The notes below the pieces were generated by a model that saw only the letters and a program-made list of their open reading frames with translations, was not told the DNA's origin and searched no databases. The position numbers were made by a program, and so were the translations under genes. From NCBI GenBank assembly GCA_019747815.1, contig JAIEQJ010000037.1, forward strand, positions 1 to 64,000: a stretch of 64,000 nucleotides of DNA. Reading direction: 5' to 3'. Positions 49,354-57,648 of this stretch are shown here, one piece after another. How positions within the stretch are numbered: position 1 is the first letter of the stretch; each line of letters begins with the position of its first letter. The stretch comes from Hyphomonadaceae bacterium. Lineage in GTDB: Bacteria > Pseudomonadota > Alphaproteobacteria > Rhizobiales > Hyphomicrobiaceae.

Positions 49354-50625
49354 ATGACCTCACGACGCGATAACTCCATCGAGCCTGCGGAAAGGAAGCC
49401 TGTTTCCCGTAGACGGTTCCTAGCCGCGACAGCGGGCGTAGCGGGAGCTGCTGCAGCAGGCCACGCCTATGCAGACACGCTTGCCAACGTCCCGGCGCGC
49501 GAGGTTGGCGAGCCCTTGTCGGGAAGCAGCAAGCGATCCCGGCATGTCGAGATCAGCCGCATCCCGGAGGCTGGGCCCGGAATGCGCAAGGTCGACCCGA
49601 GCAATGCGATCAATTCGAAGACGCCCCAGCACAAGCTGATGGGAACCATCACACCGTCGGACCTCCACTATGAGCGCAGCCACGCCGGCGTGCCCGACCT
49701 GGATCCGGCCAAGCACCGCCTTCTCGTTCACGGCATGACCGAAAAGTCTCTGGTCCTGACCATGGACGACATCAAGGCGATGCCATCGGTGTCGCGCGTC
49801 GCCTTCCTCGAATGCACCGGCAATGGCTGGGAAAACTGGAAGACGGCGGACGGGAACCTGACCGTGCAGAACACGCATGGCCTGATCAGCACTCACGAGT
49901 GGACCGGAGTGCCGCTGTCATTCATTCTCGACCTGGTCGGCAAGAATCGCCGGTCCACCTGGATGCTCGCAGAAGGAGGCGATGCCGCTGGCGTCGCGCG
50001 GAGCATCCCGCTCACGGACGAGGTCATGGCAGAGGCCATCCTCGCCTATGGGCAGAACGGGGAGCTCCTGAGGCCCGCGCATGGGTTTCCGCTTCGCCTG
50101 TTCATCCCAGGCTGGGAAGGCAATCTGAGCATCAAATGGCTCCGACGTCTGAAATTTGGCGACCAGCCGTTCATGACCCGCTGGGAGACCGCCCGCTACA
50201 CACAGCTTCTGGCCAACGGAAAGGCTCGCCAGTTTCAGCTGGTGCAAGAAATCAATTCGGTCATCACTGCACCCTCCGGAATGATGCAGATCAAGCCCGG
50301 CCATAATCGCATTACCGGTTTGGCCTGGAGCGGCTACGGCAAGATCGAGCGCGTCGAGATCAGCACAGACGCCGGCAAGTCCTGGAAGCAGGCCCAGATG
50401 AATCATCCCATCCTGCCCAAAGCGCAGGTGCGCTTCCAGATGGACTGGAACTGGGACGGAAGACCCACGAAGATCGTTAGCCGCTCGACAGACGACAAAG
50501 GCAACGTCCAACCGGACCGCAAGGCTGTCATCGACCGAATGGGGACGAATGCGCTGTTTCACTACAACGCGCAGCAAACGTGGAGCATCGACGAGAAAGG
50601 GATGGTGCGTAATGTTCTCGCTTAG
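49354..50625 (+). CDS. soxC: SoxC-type sulfite/sulfane dehydrogenase, molybdopterin subunit
   Basis: A 423-residue protein with a Tat signal (SRRRFLAATAGVAG, residues 19-32) and the sulfite-oxidase fold. The Mo-ligating Cys is in AFLECTGNGWENW, and the segments THEWTGVPLSFILDLVG and FPLRLFIPGWEGNLSIKWLRR plus the C-terminal SGYGKIERVEISTDAGKSWK are as in SoxC. It oxidises sulfite or sulfane sulfur in the periplasm and passes electrons to the cytochrome encoded next. It is far longer than, and distinct from, the molybdopterin oxidase at 39313. AGGTGGG precedes the ATG. Confidence 0.88.
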   Translation: MTSRRDNSIEPAERKPVSRRRFLAATAGVAGAAAAGHAYADTLANVPAREVGEPLSGSSKRSRHVEISRIPEAGPGMRKVDPSNAINSKTPQHKLMGTITPSDLHYERSHAGVPDLDPAKHRLLVHGMTEKSLVLTMDDIKAMPSVSRVAFLECTGNGWENWKTADGNLTVQNTHGLISTHEWTGVPLSFILDLVGKNRRSTWMLAEGGDAAGVARSIPLTDEVMAEAILAYGQNGELLRPAHGFPLRLFIPGWEGNLSIKWLRRLKFGDQPFMTRWETARYTQLLANGKARQFQLVQEINSVITAPSGMMQIKPGHNRITGLAWSGYGKIERVEISTDAGKSWKQAQMNHPILPKAQVRFQMDWNWDGRPTKIVSRSTDDKGNVQPDRKAVIDRMGTNALFHYNAQQTWSIDEKGMVRNVLA

Positions 50626-51151
50626 AGCTCTCGTCGGAAGCGCAGTCGTTGCCGGCTTCGCGGCTTCGGCCGCCGTCGCCTCCGACGTCGGTCGCCCAGC
50701 CACTCCAGAGGAGATCAAGCTCTGGGACATCGACGTTCGGCCGGACGGCCAAGGCCTGCCTGCGGGTAGCGGTACTGTCTTGCAGGGCAAGAAGGTCTAT
50801 GAGGAAAGCTGCGCCGTTTGCCATGGGGTCAACGGCCAGAACGGTATCAAGGACCGCCTTGTCGGGGGACAGGGCACGCTGGCGTCGTCGCGGCCGATAA
50901 AGACCGTGGGGAGTTACTGGCCGTACGCGACGACCCTGTTCGACTACATCCGCAGGGCCATGCCTTACCAGGCACCGGAAACCCTGAGCGTTGACGAGAC
51001 CTATGCCGTCTCCGCCTATATCCTCAGTCTGAACGGACTTTTGCCGGAGGACGGCAAGCTCGACAAGGAGAGCCTGCCGAAGGTGAAGATGCCAAATCGC
51101 GATGGCTTCATTCCGGAGCCCGAGTTCCGAACGATCACCAACTCGAGATAG
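50612..51151 (+). CDS. Monoheme c-type cytochrome, SoxD-like
   Basis: A 179-residue periplasmic cytochrome with a signal peptide (about 1-23), a single heme site CAVCH near residue 68 and a likely Met ligand in RRAMPYQAP. It starts 14 nt inside soxC, so translation is coupled. It corresponds to the heme part of SoxD but lacks the second heme of the Paracoccus protein. Together with SoxC it forms a periplasmic sulfite dehydrogenase; no soxXYZAB genes are near. Confidence 0.8.
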   Translation: MFSLRALVGSAVVAGFAASAAVASDVGRPATPEEIKLWDIDVRPDGQGLPAGSGTVLQGKKVYEESCAVCHGVNGQNGIKDRLVGGQGTLASSRPIKTVGSYWPYATTLFDYIRRAMPYQAPETLSVDETYAVSAYILSLNGLLPEDGKLDKESLPKVKMPNRDGFIPEPEFRTITNSR

Positions 51152-51187
51152 GGCAGATCGCCACGAAGAACGTCAGGCTCGGCGATT

Positions 51188-51352
51188 CTAGTGTGATGAT
51201 CGAGAAATTCGCCCTTCCTCGCAGCACGCCTGCTGAGCAGATTTCTCGATCTGAATCACACTAGAACCATGAGCTTGCTAGTGCCCTTTCGATCGCGAAG
51301 TTCGTTCAGCGCCTGCTGCAAGATCCGGCGAACTTCGCGATCGGGACACTAG
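51188..51352 (+). mobile_element. Composite CTAG palindromic element, copy 2
   Basis: Module A is 51188-51264, the 13-bp linker AACCATGAGCTTG follows, and module B is 51278-51352. It is nearly identical to copy 1 and lies in the same orientation, 36 bp after the cytochrome stop. Here the left B foot reads CTAGTGCCC. The element sits between convergent genes. Confidence 0.85.
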
Positions 51353-51408
51353 AGCGCGATCGTTTCATATGGAAGCGCAGCTTCCAATTGAAACGTGAAT
51401 CGCACTCT
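51351..51408. repeat. Third hairpin module abutting copy 2
   Basis: AGAGCGCGAT (51351-51360) pairs with ATCGCACTCT (51399-51408); TCA is bulged from the right arm, then CGTTTCATATGGAAGC pairs with GCTTCCAATTGAAACG. The foot AGAGTGCGAT-TCA of its right arm resembles CTAGTGTGAT-TCA of module A. It shares the terminal AG of the composite element. Confidence 0.65.
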
Positions 51409-51706
51409 CAGCGGGCCCAGGCACCTCGCCTCGCTTTAAACGGCCACGAACGGTCGTGGCGATCCCCCGGGCCGTAGATGGTGGCGTGCGCGCACCGCCG
51501 ACGGCCATATCAGAGTGCTCCAGTGGACATGTAGCTATCAGTTTCGTCTGCGCTGGGGTGCCATTTCCCAGCGGCCGAGGGCATCGTTGCGGGCGCGCCC
51601 ATAGCTGCGATCGGTAACGACGGTGCCAATGATAGAGTTCGCAATGCAACGGATTCGAATGGGGCCGCGGGTCGGAGCCATTCAGAGATCCTTGGTGCGT
51701 CGATCG
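51409..51706. other. Intergenic region, no gene seen
   Basis: About 300 bp between the hairpin and the LysR stop. A GCCACGA-ACGG-TCGTGGC hairpin lies near 51443-51460. No coding frame is supported. Confidence 0.35.
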
Positions 51707-52606
51707 TCATCCTCTTCGTTCCTTCGGCAGAGCCCTTCCAATGTGGTCCAGCACGGAGAGCAGGAGCGGATCGATCTTGGCATTGGCCGCGATGCATACA
51801 TGCAACCGCTCGGCGAGGCGGCGGCTGGCAACCGGCGAAAACAGAAAATCGCCGCGCGCTACACCCGCCGCCACATCCAGCCAGGTCAGGAAGCTGACCC
51901 CCTTGCCGGCGGCTACGTACTTGAGAATGAGCGCAACCGAGTTGGAGCGCAAAACGACCTTGGGGTTGGCTCGGCTTCTATGGAGCTCAGCGTCGAGCCG
52001 CGGTCGGATCGACATGCTGGCATCGAGGAGGCAGAGCGGCCATTCCATGCACTCCTCGAGCCGGAAGGGTGGCTTGCCACCAGGCGTCATGGTTTGCACG
52101 TGTACCAGGCCTAGCGCGCACTCGACTTCGTCGTGAACACGAATTTGTGCAAGTCGCGGCACGTTGAAGGCAAGTATGGCGTCGAGCTCATTCAGAGTGA
52201 TCAGCTCGGTGAGCGTCTTGGTGTTTCCGACGGTCACGTCGAGGGCCAGTTTCCGTCGGTGCTGCATGGCGTCGATGGCGGGCAGCACCACAGGGATCAG
52301 ACATTCCATCAATCCAATGCGAAAGGTGCGCACTGGTCCCTGCGGACGCACGCGCAATGTTTCTCTGAGGTTGCCTTCGTCGCCGATCCATCGCTCGGCC
52401 TGCCCGAGCAGGGCGCGCCCCTCTTCGGTCAGCTGAATTCCCTGGGGCAGGCGGACCAATAGCGAGACCCCCAGGTCGCGTTCGAGTATCTGCACCTGGC
52501 GGCTGAGCGCAGAAGCAGAAATGTTGAGCTTCTCGGACGCGCGGCGGATCGAGCGCTCACGCCCGATCTCGATGAATGAATGCAGCTCGCGTGAAAACGC
52601 CGACAA
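51707..52606 (-). CDS. LysR-family regulator of the purine module
   Basis: A 299-residue LTTR: HTH at about 1-60 (IRRASEKLNISASALSRQVQ, DLGVSLLVRL) and a divergent effector domain (FRIGLMECLIPVVLPAIDAM). The start codon is TTG at 52606, supported by GGGAGG. It is divergent from a nucleoside deaminase and a purine permease, its likely targets. A TGCGAA-TT-TTCGCA palindrome lies in the gap. Confidence 0.85.
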   Translation of the reverse strand: MSAFSRELHSFIEIGRERSIRRASEKLNISASALSRQVQILERDLGVSLLVRLPQGIQLTEEGRALLGQAERWIGDEGNLRETLRVRPQGPVRTFRIGLMECLIPVVLPAIDAMQHRRKLALDVTVGNTKTLTELITLNELDAILAFNVPRLAQIRVHDEVECALGLVHVQTMTPGGKPPFRLEECMEWPLCLLDASMSIRPRLDAELHRSRANPKVVLRSNSVALILKYVAAGKGVSFLTWLDVAAGVARGDFLFSPVASRRLAERLHVCIAANAKIDPLLLSVLDHIGRALPKERRG

Positions 52607-52638
52607 GTTTTCCTCCCATCACCATCGCGAGCTCAGTG

Positions 52639-52652
52639 TGCGAATTTTCGCA
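52639..52652. promoter_or_regulatory. Palindrome in the LysR-deaminase gap
   Basis: TGCGAATTTTCGCA has 6-bp perfect arms around TT, close to the T-N11-A pattern of LysR sites. It lies 33 bp from the LysR start and about 100 bp before the deaminase start. A second, looser pair GCAACA...TGTTGC (52650-52673) flanks the region downstream. Confidence 0.45.
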
Positions 52653-52750
52653 ACATGCTGCGCGATTTGTTGCGCTTGCTGAAGCTTGAGAAGCGACCTC
52701 ATTACTTGAAGAGGGCATCAAGCACCCGAAAAATCGAAAGGAACCAGCCC

Positions 52751-53221
52751 TTGCACAACGATATCGAATACCTGCGCGAGACCATCAAAATTTCGCACGC
52801 GAGCAGGGCCGCCGGTAACCATCCATTCGGTGCACTGCTGATCGGCCCGGGAGGCGACATTCTCATCCGGTCCGGCAACACGCATGCCACCGACAAGGGT
52901 GTTGGTCATGCAGAGATGAATGTCGCGCGCGAGGCCAGCTTGCGCCACGCGCCAGAATATCTCGCCAAGTGCACGCTGGTCACATCCGTGGAGCCCTGCT
53001 GCATGTGCTCGGGCGGAGCCTACTGGGCTGGAATCGGCACAGTCGTCTACGGCCTGACGGAACGGCGCCTGGCAGAACTGACTGGCGACAATCCTGAGAA
53101 CCTCACCATGGACATGCCTTGCCACAAGGTCTTCGACGCCGGCCAGCGCAAGGTTGAAGTGCGTGGACCCTATCCGGAGCTGGAGGCGGAGATCGTCGCT
53201 GCCCACGAGGGCTTCTGGTGA
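52751..53221 (+). CDS. Cytosine/guanine-deaminase-like nucleoside deaminase
   Basis: A 156-residue zinc deaminase of the CDA fold: GHAEMNVAREAS holds the catalytic His-Glu (near 53) and TSVEPCCMCSGG the two zinc Cys residues (near 83). The likely start is TTG at 52751 with AAAGGA upstream, giving the usual family length; an ATG at 52655 would add 32 atypical residues. The permease next door transports purines, so guanine or a related base is the probable substrate. C-terminal residues PYPELEAEIVAAHEGFW resemble GuaD proteins. Confidence 0.82.
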   Translation: MHNDIEYLRETIKISHASRAAGNHPFGALLIGPGGDILIRSGNTHATDKGVGHAEMNVAREASLRHAPEYLAKCTLVTSVEPCCMCSGGAYWAGIGTVVYGLTERRLAELTGDNPENLTMDMPCHKVFDAGQRKVEVRGPYPELEAEIVAAHEGFW

Positions 53222-53270
53222 TCGCGGGAGCGTCTAAATCCAAACAACAGTCGCAAGCAGGGGAGGAAAA

Positions 53271-54659
53271 ATGTCTGCAAGCGAGAATACTCCACACGCA
53301 ACTCCAGACAAGACGACGTCTAGGGTCGTCGATCTGGTCGATGAAGTCTTGCCCGCCAGTCGGATGGCCGTGCTGGCGCTCCAGCATGTGCTCGTCATGT
53401 ACACCGGCGCGATCGCGGTGCCTTTTATCATCGGCAGCGCGCTGAAGTTGTCGCAGGAGCAGATTGCCTTTCTCATTCAAGCCGACCTCATCACCTGCGG
53501 CATTGCCACTCTCATTCAAACCGTCGGCTTCTGGCGATTTGGCGTGCGCATGCCCCTCATGCAGGGCATCACCTTCGCCGCCATATCGCCGGTCATCGCC
53601 ATCGCCAGCAACCCCGCAATCGTCGCGGCCGGTCCTGACGCCGGCATGCAGGCGGTATACGGTGCGGTGATCGCCGCTGGTGTGTTCGCAATCCTGATGG
53701 CCCCGCTCGGGCGCTACATCATTCGCGCCTTTCCGCCTGTCGTGGTCGGGGCGGTGCTCACAGTCATGGGCTTGAGCCTGTTGCCTGTAGCCATTCAGTA
53801 CGCAGCGGGCGGCTTTGTCGACGACGCGGGCGCGCCGCGGTATGTCGGCCTTGCCGCCCTGGTGCTGGCGTCGATCATTCTTATCAACGTGTTCGGTCGA
53901 GGCTTTGTGCGCAACGTCGCGGTGTTCCTGGGTCTCGTCATCGGCGTCATTCTGGCCGCGTGCATGGGAATGCTGGACTTCAGCGCGGTCTCCTCCGCGA
54001 AGCCAGTCGCCATTGTGACGCCGTTCTACTTCGGCATGCCGACCTTCTACATCGTGCCGATCCTGACCATGTGTCTGGTCGTGGCGATAACCTGGGTCGA
54101 GTCGGTCGGCGACACCATCGTCGTCGGCGAGATGGTCGGCAAGGCGCCGACACAGCGAACGATCTCGGATCTCATTCGCGCCGACGGTCTGTCGACTATG
54201 ATCGGCGGCATCATGAACTCATTTCCCTACACCGCCTTTTCCGAGAACGTGGCGCTTGTCTCGATCACCGGCGTCAAGAGCCGGTGGACGGTGGCGCTGG
54301 CGGGCCTGTTCCTGATCGTTCTCGGCCTGTCGCCAATCCTCGCCACGGCGATCGCCTCGTTGCCAAAGCCGGTGGTGGGCGGCGCAGGATTCGTCATGTT
54401 CGGCACGTTGGTGGTGGTAGGTGTCAAAACGCTCCAACGGATCGATTTCGACACGACCTTCAACAACTTCATGGTCGTCGGCCTGAGCGTCGCGATGTGC
54501 ATGATCGCGATCGTGAAGCCCAACTTCTTCAGCTTCATGCCGGGCTGGTCTCAGGTTGTGTTCCACTCACCCGTGATCATGGGTGCCGTCACTGCGATAG
54601 GGCTGAACATGGCCTTGAACGGCTTGCAAAAAAGCAACGAGCTGGTTGCGGCGCACTGA
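53271..54659 (+). CDS. NCS2-family purine (xanthine/uric acid/uracil) permease
   Basis: A 462-residue transporter with about 14 helices. The QHVLVMYTGAIAVP segment in helix 1 and the substrate motif (ITWVESVGDTIVVGEMVG and IMNSFPYTAFSENVALVSITGVKSR) are NCS2 hallmarks of the xanthine branch. It imports a purine base with H+ or Na+. It follows the deaminase by 49 bp, so uptake and deamination of guanine to xanthine, or similar, are linked. A terminator follows at 54701. Confidence 0.9.
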   Translation: MSASENTPHATPDKTTSRVVDLVDEVLPASRMAVLALQHVLVMYTGAIAVPFIIGSALKLSQEQIAFLIQADLITCGIATLIQTVGFWRFGVRMPLMQGITFAAISPVIAIASNPAIVAAGPDAGMQAVYGAVIAAGVFAILMAPLGRYIIRAFPPVVVGAVLTVMGLSLLPVAIQYAAGGFVDDAGAPRYVGLAALVLASIILINVFGRGFVRNVAVFLGLVIGVILAACMGMLDFSAVSSAKPVAIVTPFYFGMPTFYIVPILTMCLVVAITWVESVGDTIVVGEMVGKAPTQRTISDLIRADGLSTMIGGIMNSFPYTAFSENVALVSITGVKSRWTVALAGLFLIVLGLSPILATAIASLPKPVVGGAGFVMFGTLVVVGVKTLQRIDFDTTFNNFMVVGLSVAMCMIAIVKPNFFSFMPGWSQVVFHSPVIMGAVTAIGLNMALNGLQKSNELVAAH

Positions 54660-54700
54660 CCGCGGTCACGCCCCGACAAACAATGCGAAACACACCCTTC

Positions 54701-54731
54701 GAGGCCGCTGCGAGGCGGCCTCCTCTTTTTT
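54701..54731 (+). terminator. Rho-independent terminator after the purine permease
   Basis: GAGGCCGC (54701-54708) pairs with GCGGCCTC (54715-54722) around TGCGAG; CTCTTTTTT follows. Confidence 0.85.
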
Positions 54732-54874
54732 GGACGACAAGGCCGCGAGCGGCGCGGCCATGACAATCCTCGTCTGCCCGCCAGGGAGCGATGGTTTCGG
54801 CGGCTGCGCTCGGCGGGCACCGGCGTGCGGGGGCCGCGCAGCATGCAGAACGTAGAGAGACCCCGCTGCAGGCC

Positions 54875-56026
54875 TTACGTGTTCGGCTTCACCAGGATGT
54901 CGGGGCTTGCCTGCTTGATGTCGCGCAGGCCGCACAGGGCCATGGTGATGTCGAGCTCCTTGCGGATGATCTCGAGCGCCTGCGTGACGCCCGCCTCGCC
55001 CATGGCGCCCAGGCCGTAGATGTAGGAGCGGCCGATGCACACGCCCTTGGCGCCGAGCGCCAGGGCCTTGAGCACGTCCTGGCCCGAGCGGATGCCGCCG
55101 TCCATCAGGACCTCGATACGGCTGCCGACGGCTTTGACGATGGGCGGCAGCGCGGCGATGGAGGATAAGGCGCCGTCGAGCTGGCGGCCGCCGTGGTTGG
55201 AGACGATCAGCGCGTCGGCGCCGCTGCGGGCGGCGAGCTCGGCGTCCTCGGGATCGAGGATGCCTTTCAGGATCAGCTTGCCGCCCCAGCGGTCCCTGAT
55301 GCGCTTGACGTCGTCCCAGTTCAGCGTCGGATCGAACTGCTCGGCGGTCCACGCGCCGAGCGCGCGCGTGTCCTTCACGCCCTGCACGTGGCCCACGATG
55401 TTGCGGAAGGTGCGCCGCCTGGTGCCGAGGATCCCCATCCACCAGCGCGGCTTGCTGGCGATGTCGATCAGATTGGCCAGCGTCATCTTCGGCGGTGCGG
55501 TGAGCCCGTTCTTGAGGTCCTTGTGGCGCTGCCCCAGGATCTGCAGATCGAGCGTGAGGACGAGGGCGGAGCAGCCGGCGGCCTTGGCGCGGCCGATCAG
55601 CCGGTCGTTGAACTCGCGATCCTTCATGACGTAGAGCTGGAACCAGAAGGGCTTGTCGGTATTCTCCGCCACGTCCTCGATGGAGCAGATGCTCATGGTC
55701 GAGAGCGTGAACGGCAGGCCGGCGGCGGCGGCGGCGCGCGCGGCGAGGATCTCACCGTCCGCGTGCTGCATGCCGGCGAGGCCGACCGGCGCCAGGGCCA
55801 CCGGCATGCTGACGGGCTGGCCGACCATGCTGCTGGCCAGCGAGCGGTTGGAGAAGTCGATGCCCACGCGCTGGCGCAGATGGATGCGCTGGAAGTCGGT
55901 CTCGTTGGCGCGGTAGGTGCTCTCGGTCCAGGCGCCGGAATCGGCATAGTCGTAGAACATCCTCGGCACCCGCTGCTTGGCAAGCAGGCGCAGATCCTCG
56001 ATGCAGGTGATGATCGGCTCGGTCAT
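54875..56026 (-). CDS. FMN-dependent alpha-hydroxy-acid oxidase (LldD family)
   Basis: A 383-residue TIM-barrel flavoenzyme. PRMFYDYADSGAWTE at the N-terminus, LAPVGLAGMQHADGE, the catalytic His in SNHGGRQLDGA near 276, and MDGGIRSGQDVLKALALGA for FMN phosphate are as in L-lactate dehydrogenase/glycolate oxidase. It oxidises an L-2-hydroxyacid to the 2-oxoacid. The gene lies 120 bp downstream of a SLC13-type transporter on the same strand, which may import its substrate. The start has AAGGAAG. Confidence 0.9.
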   Translation of the reverse strand: MTEPIITCIEDLRLLAKQRVPRMFYDYADSGAWTESTYRANETDFQRIHLRQRVGIDFSNRSLASSMVGQPVSMPVALAPVGLAGMQHADGEILAARAAAAAGLPFTLSTMSICSIEDVAENTDKPFWFQLYVMKDREFNDRLIGRAKAAGCSALVLTLDLQILGQRHKDLKNGLTAPPKMTLANLIDIASKPRWWMGILGTRRRTFRNIVGHVQGVKDTRALGAWTAEQFDPTLNWDDVKRIRDRWGGKLILKGILDPEDAELAARSGADALIVSNHGGRQLDGALSSIAALPPIVKAVGSRIEVLMDGGIRSGQDVLKALALGAKGVCIGRSYIYGLGAMGEAGVTQALEIIRKELDITMALCGLRDIKQASPDILVKPNT

Positions 56027-56146
56027 CGCGACTTCCTTCCCCCGCCCAGCTGCCGGGTCGTCCGGCCTCTGCATCGAGCTTTCAGCAGAGGCGGCAGCGT
56101 TGATCAAGGCCTGTTGTGCATATCAGGTCGGCTGGACGCCGTTTTT

Positions 56147-57538
56147 TCAGCGCACGGCCAGCGGCAGCCCCAGCCGGGACCAGTAGGGCAGCACCAGCAC
56201 GGACACCAGCATCACGAGTGCGAGCATGCCCAGCCCCAGCCGGCGCACATCGGCGCGGCCGAAGTAGCCGCTCTCGTAGGCCATCAGGTTGGAGGCCGTC
56301 TGCACCGGGTAGAGGATGACGGCGTCCACGACGATGGTGATGAGGAGCCCGGTGACCAGCGGGTTGAGGCCGGCGGCCTGGGCGATCGTGGCGTTGATCG
56401 GCAGCAGCAGCGCGATGCAGGCCGCCAGGTTGGTGATGGCGAGATGCACAAGCGCCGTCGCCACAATCAGCCCGGCAACGAGGACGAGCGGAGCGCCGGC
56501 CAGCGTTGACAAGTGCTGGAAGAAGAGCTGGCCGAGCCAGGCGGCCGCTCCCGACCGCGTCATGAGGACGGCGAGCGACAGGGACGTGCCGACGGTCAGA
56601 ATGAGGCCCCAGGACAGACGCGCCTCGAACGTCTTCCAGGTGAGCGCGCCGGTGCCGGGCAGCAGCAGCAGGGCGGCACCGATGAGGGCGGGGATGGCCG
56701 GCGACAGCCCATGCAGGTGATCGGTGAGCCACATGAGCGACGTGATCGCCAGCACGGCCAATGTGCGCAACTCCGCGCCGGAGAGCGGATCGCGTCGGAT
56801 GAGGTCGTCCCGGCAGCCGGCGCTGCCGGCTTCGAAACGGCCGACCATGAGGCGCAGGTAGACGGCCCCCAGGACGAGCAGGGCATAGTAGGGTGCCGCC
56901 ATCAGCGCGAACCAGGTCAGCCAGGAGAAGCCGCCGAGCAGCGTCGCGGCGGTGATGGAGGTGATGCCGCCCGTCAGCAGGGCCGACGAGGCGAGCGGGT
57001 TGAGCATGCCCAGCGCCAGCATGACGGCACGGCCGACGCGGCTGGCCTGGCCGGCGCCCATGGCCGTCAGCGCATCGCGGTAGGCCGGGATCAGGATGGC
57101 ATTGCGCGTGATGGCGGAGGGGACCATCAGCGCCAGCAGCGGAAGGCCGGCGATCATCTGGGCGTAAAGCCGTGCCGGGCTGCCGCGGGCGCTGCGGCTG
57201 AGGAAGTGCGCGGCGCGCGCCGCAAGGCCGCTCGTTTCCACGGCCGCGCCGATGGCGGTCGCGCCGATGAGAAAGAAGGTGACGTCCGACGCGAAGCCCC
57301 CGACCGCATCGGCGAGCCGCACGCCGGGACAGAGCCCGAGCAGGATCAGCACTACGATCGCGGTCACGCCGAGTGGAACGGCTTCGGAGACCCACAGGAT
57401 GGTGCCGGCGAGGGCGGCGCCGAGAACGGCCTGGCCAAGCGGCGTCAGGCTGGCGAGCGGGGGCGCGAGGCGGGTTATGGCGTAGGCGGCGAGCGCGGTG
57501 GCGATCCAGCCGGTGCCGATCGGGTTCGGTTTGCCCAC
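56147..57538 (-). CDS. SLC13/DASS-family anion symporter
   Basis: A 463-residue membrane protein with about 11 helices of the ArsB/NhaD/DASS superfamily. LWVSEAVPLGVTAIVVLILL, FFLIGATAIGAAVETSGLA and NAILIPAYRDAL are like DASS carriers; the second half has IVATALVHLAITNLAACIALLLPI. Substrates of this family are dicarboxylates, sulfate or sulfonates. The start is GTG at 57538 with AAGGGA; a longer frame would run into the LysR promoter. It is followed by the hydroxyacid oxidase. Confidence 0.82.
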   Translation of the reverse strand: MGKPNPIGTGWIATALAAYAITRLAPPLASLTPLGQAVLGAALAGTILWVSEAVPLGVTAIVVLILLGLCPGVRLADAVGGFASDVTFFLIGATAIGAAVETSGLAARAAHFLSRSARGSPARLYAQMIAGLPLLALMVPSAITRNAILIPAYRDALTAMGAGQASRVGRAVMLALGMLNPLASSALLTGGITSITAATLLGGFSWLTWFALMAAPYYALLVLGAVYLRLMVGRFEAGSAGCRDDLIRRDPLSGAELRTLAVLAITSLMWLTDHLHGLSPAIPALIGAALLLLPGTGALTWKTFEARLSWGLILTVGTSLSLAVLMTRSGAAAWLGQLFFQHLSTLAGAPLVLVAGLIVATALVHLAITNLAACIALLLPINATIAQAAGLNPLVTGLLITIVVDAVILYPVQTASNLMAYESGYFGRADVRRLGLGMLALVMLVSVLVLPYWSRLGLPLAVR

Positions 57539-57591
57539 GCGCGTCCCTTCATTTGATGCTTCCGCACAGCAAGCGGCATGAAGTGCGCATT

Positions 57592-57609
57592 GACAAACGA
57601 TGATTTGTC
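57592..57609. promoter_or_regulatory. Inverted repeat between transporter and LysR genes
   Basis: GACAAA-CGATGA-TTTGTC has 6-bp perfect arms and lies between the divergent starts (57538 and 57649). TTGACA on the plus strand (57590-57595) overlaps it, a good -35 for the LysR gene, so the site could mediate autorepression and control of the transporter. Confidence 0.5.
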
Positions 57610-57648
57610 TCAATCATGTGAGCAGAATTCACGTGAAGGGTTGTGCCG

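Noticed and set aside
49019-49363. Small frames on both strands between the AraC and soxC-like genes
   Set aside because: No ribosome binding site, no family resemblance, and they run into the soxC start; probably promoter DNA.
47424-54731. Integrative element with attL at tRNA-Arg
   Set aside because: I looked for a second copy of the tRNA 3' end (GGTTCGAATCCTGTCGGG) and for an integrase and noticed neither; kept only as a low-interest hypothesis.
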